From Rhodanobacter sp. (GTDB lineage Bacteria > Pseudomonadota > Gammaproteobacteria > Xanthomonadales > Rhodanobacteraceae): 64,000 nt of DNA. The DNA is taken from the NCBI GenBank assembly GCA_024711345.1, contig JANJTA010000032.1, forward strand, positions 186,001 through 250,000, read 5' to 3'. The translations under genes were made by a program, and so were the position numbers. The notes beneath the pieces were generated by a model that did no database searches, was not told the origin of the DNA, and saw nothing but the letters and a program-made list of their open reading frames with translations. Shown piece by piece: positions 63,791 to 64,000 of this stretch. The number at the start of each line of letters is the position of its first letter. Within the stretch, counting starts at the first letter, position 1.

Positions 63791-64000
63791 TCACAACGTG
63801 TACCGGATGTCGGGGTCGGCGCGCAGCGCGTGGTGCGCGGATTCGTACTGTTCGCGGGTGTCGCAGCGGAAGCTCACCGTGACCGAGACGAAGTTGCCGG
63901 CGCCGGAGTGGCGGTGCCGCACGGTTTCGTGCAGCACGTGCAGGCCGGCCAGCTCGAGCAGTTGCGGCACGTGGGCCGGCAAGTTGGCGCTGGCGTTGCC
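63791..64000 (-). CDS. YbeD/DUF493 family protein (C-terminal part; continues beyond right edge)
   Basis: The frame is open from the right edge of the window to the stop at 63791 and shows about 69 residues. They include LPAHVPQLLELAGLHVLHET, VRHRHSGAGNFVSVTVSFRCDTREQYESA in parts, and HALRADPDIRYTL. This is the C-terminal two-thirds of DUF493, a small ACT-like fold next to lipB in E. coli and many relatives. Its role is unknown; the N-terminus lies outside the window. Confidence 0.85.
   Translation of the reverse strand, partial: GNASANLPAHVPQLLELAGLHVLHETVRHRHSGAGNFVSVTVSFRCDTREQYESAHHALRADPDIRYTL

Overview
The window is about 64 kb of GC-rich chromosome (roughly 68-70 % G+C by eye), densely packed with housekeeping genes. 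Protein resemblances and gene order point to a gammaproteobacterium of the Xanthomonadales/Lysobacterales, probably Rhodanobacteraceae (Rhodanobacter, Dyella or Luteibacter-like). The evidence is the ftsE-ftsX...rpoH order, trxA-rho with divergent rhlB, the split class II ribonucleotide reductase nrdJa/nrdJb, a plant-type GshA, lipB-lipA next to a YbeD-like gene, and the TonB-receptor/TPR-sulfotransferase group. The assignment is by recognition only; no search was run.

Layout. 1-6.1 kb: the start of a GAF sensor gene running off the left edge, then a rightward run of dinG, a HutD/Ves gene, an NnrU-family gene, a small membrane protein, a DUF938 methyltransferase and a YchJ-like gene, ending in a hairpin cluster. 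6.1-14.6 kb (leftward): gltB-gltD, an NRDE/TANGO2 gene and ligB. 14.9-17.6 kb (rightward): an EnvC-like activator and a CtpA protease. 17.7-24 kb (leftward): rhlB, ftsE-ftsX, a tandem-receiver response regulator, ung, and rpoH with its own promoter and a perfect CIRCE operator. 24.3-28.2 kb (rightward): trxA, rho with a 180-residue low-complexity N-terminus, and gshA. 28.3-31.7 kb (leftward): pyrC, a 780-base repeat-filled gap, a lower-GC HEPN-like gene and hemB. 31.8-35.3 kb (rightward): glucokinase, an exported protein with a CXXS thioredoxin-like end, a HAD phosphatase and a small lipoprotein. 35.3-40 kb (leftward): a SNF2 helicase, gpsA and secB. 40.2-42 kb: rpmB-rpmG and a decayed IS3-family element. 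42-45.8 kb (leftward): nrdJa, a histone H1-like gene and nrdJb, behind a pair of NrdR-like boxes. 46.1-59.5 kb (rightward): a DegP/DegQ protease, a phosphate-binding-like protein fused to LysM, a HAD phosphatase, M17 and M1 aminopeptidases, an Asp/Asn beta-hydroxylase-like protein, a TonB-dependent receptor and a TPR-sulfotransferase. 59.7-64 kb (leftward): the Prc protease, lipA, lipB and the start of the YbeD-like gene.

Functional themes are envelope protein quality control (CtpA, DegP/Q, Prc, SecB), division (FtsEX, EnvC), heat-shock control (RpoH under HrcA/CIRCE), deoxynucleotide supply (NrdJab under NrdR), nitrogen and glutathione metabolism (GltBD, GshA) and lipoate synthesis.

Two items deserve most attention. 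First, intergenic arrays of strong hairpins at 29.5-30.1 kb and 5.95-6.1 kb have unrelated stems, but most carry GGA in the loop, and always on one strand within an array. This is the architecture of RNAs that titrate CsrA/RsmA. Second, the beta-hydroxylase / TonB receptor / TPR-sulfotransferase trio may be a receptor system that chemically modifies its ligand or itself. Also notable are the H1-like gene inside the split nrdJ operon, the CIRCE site on rpoH, and a response regulator whose first receiver has lost its phospho-acceptor.
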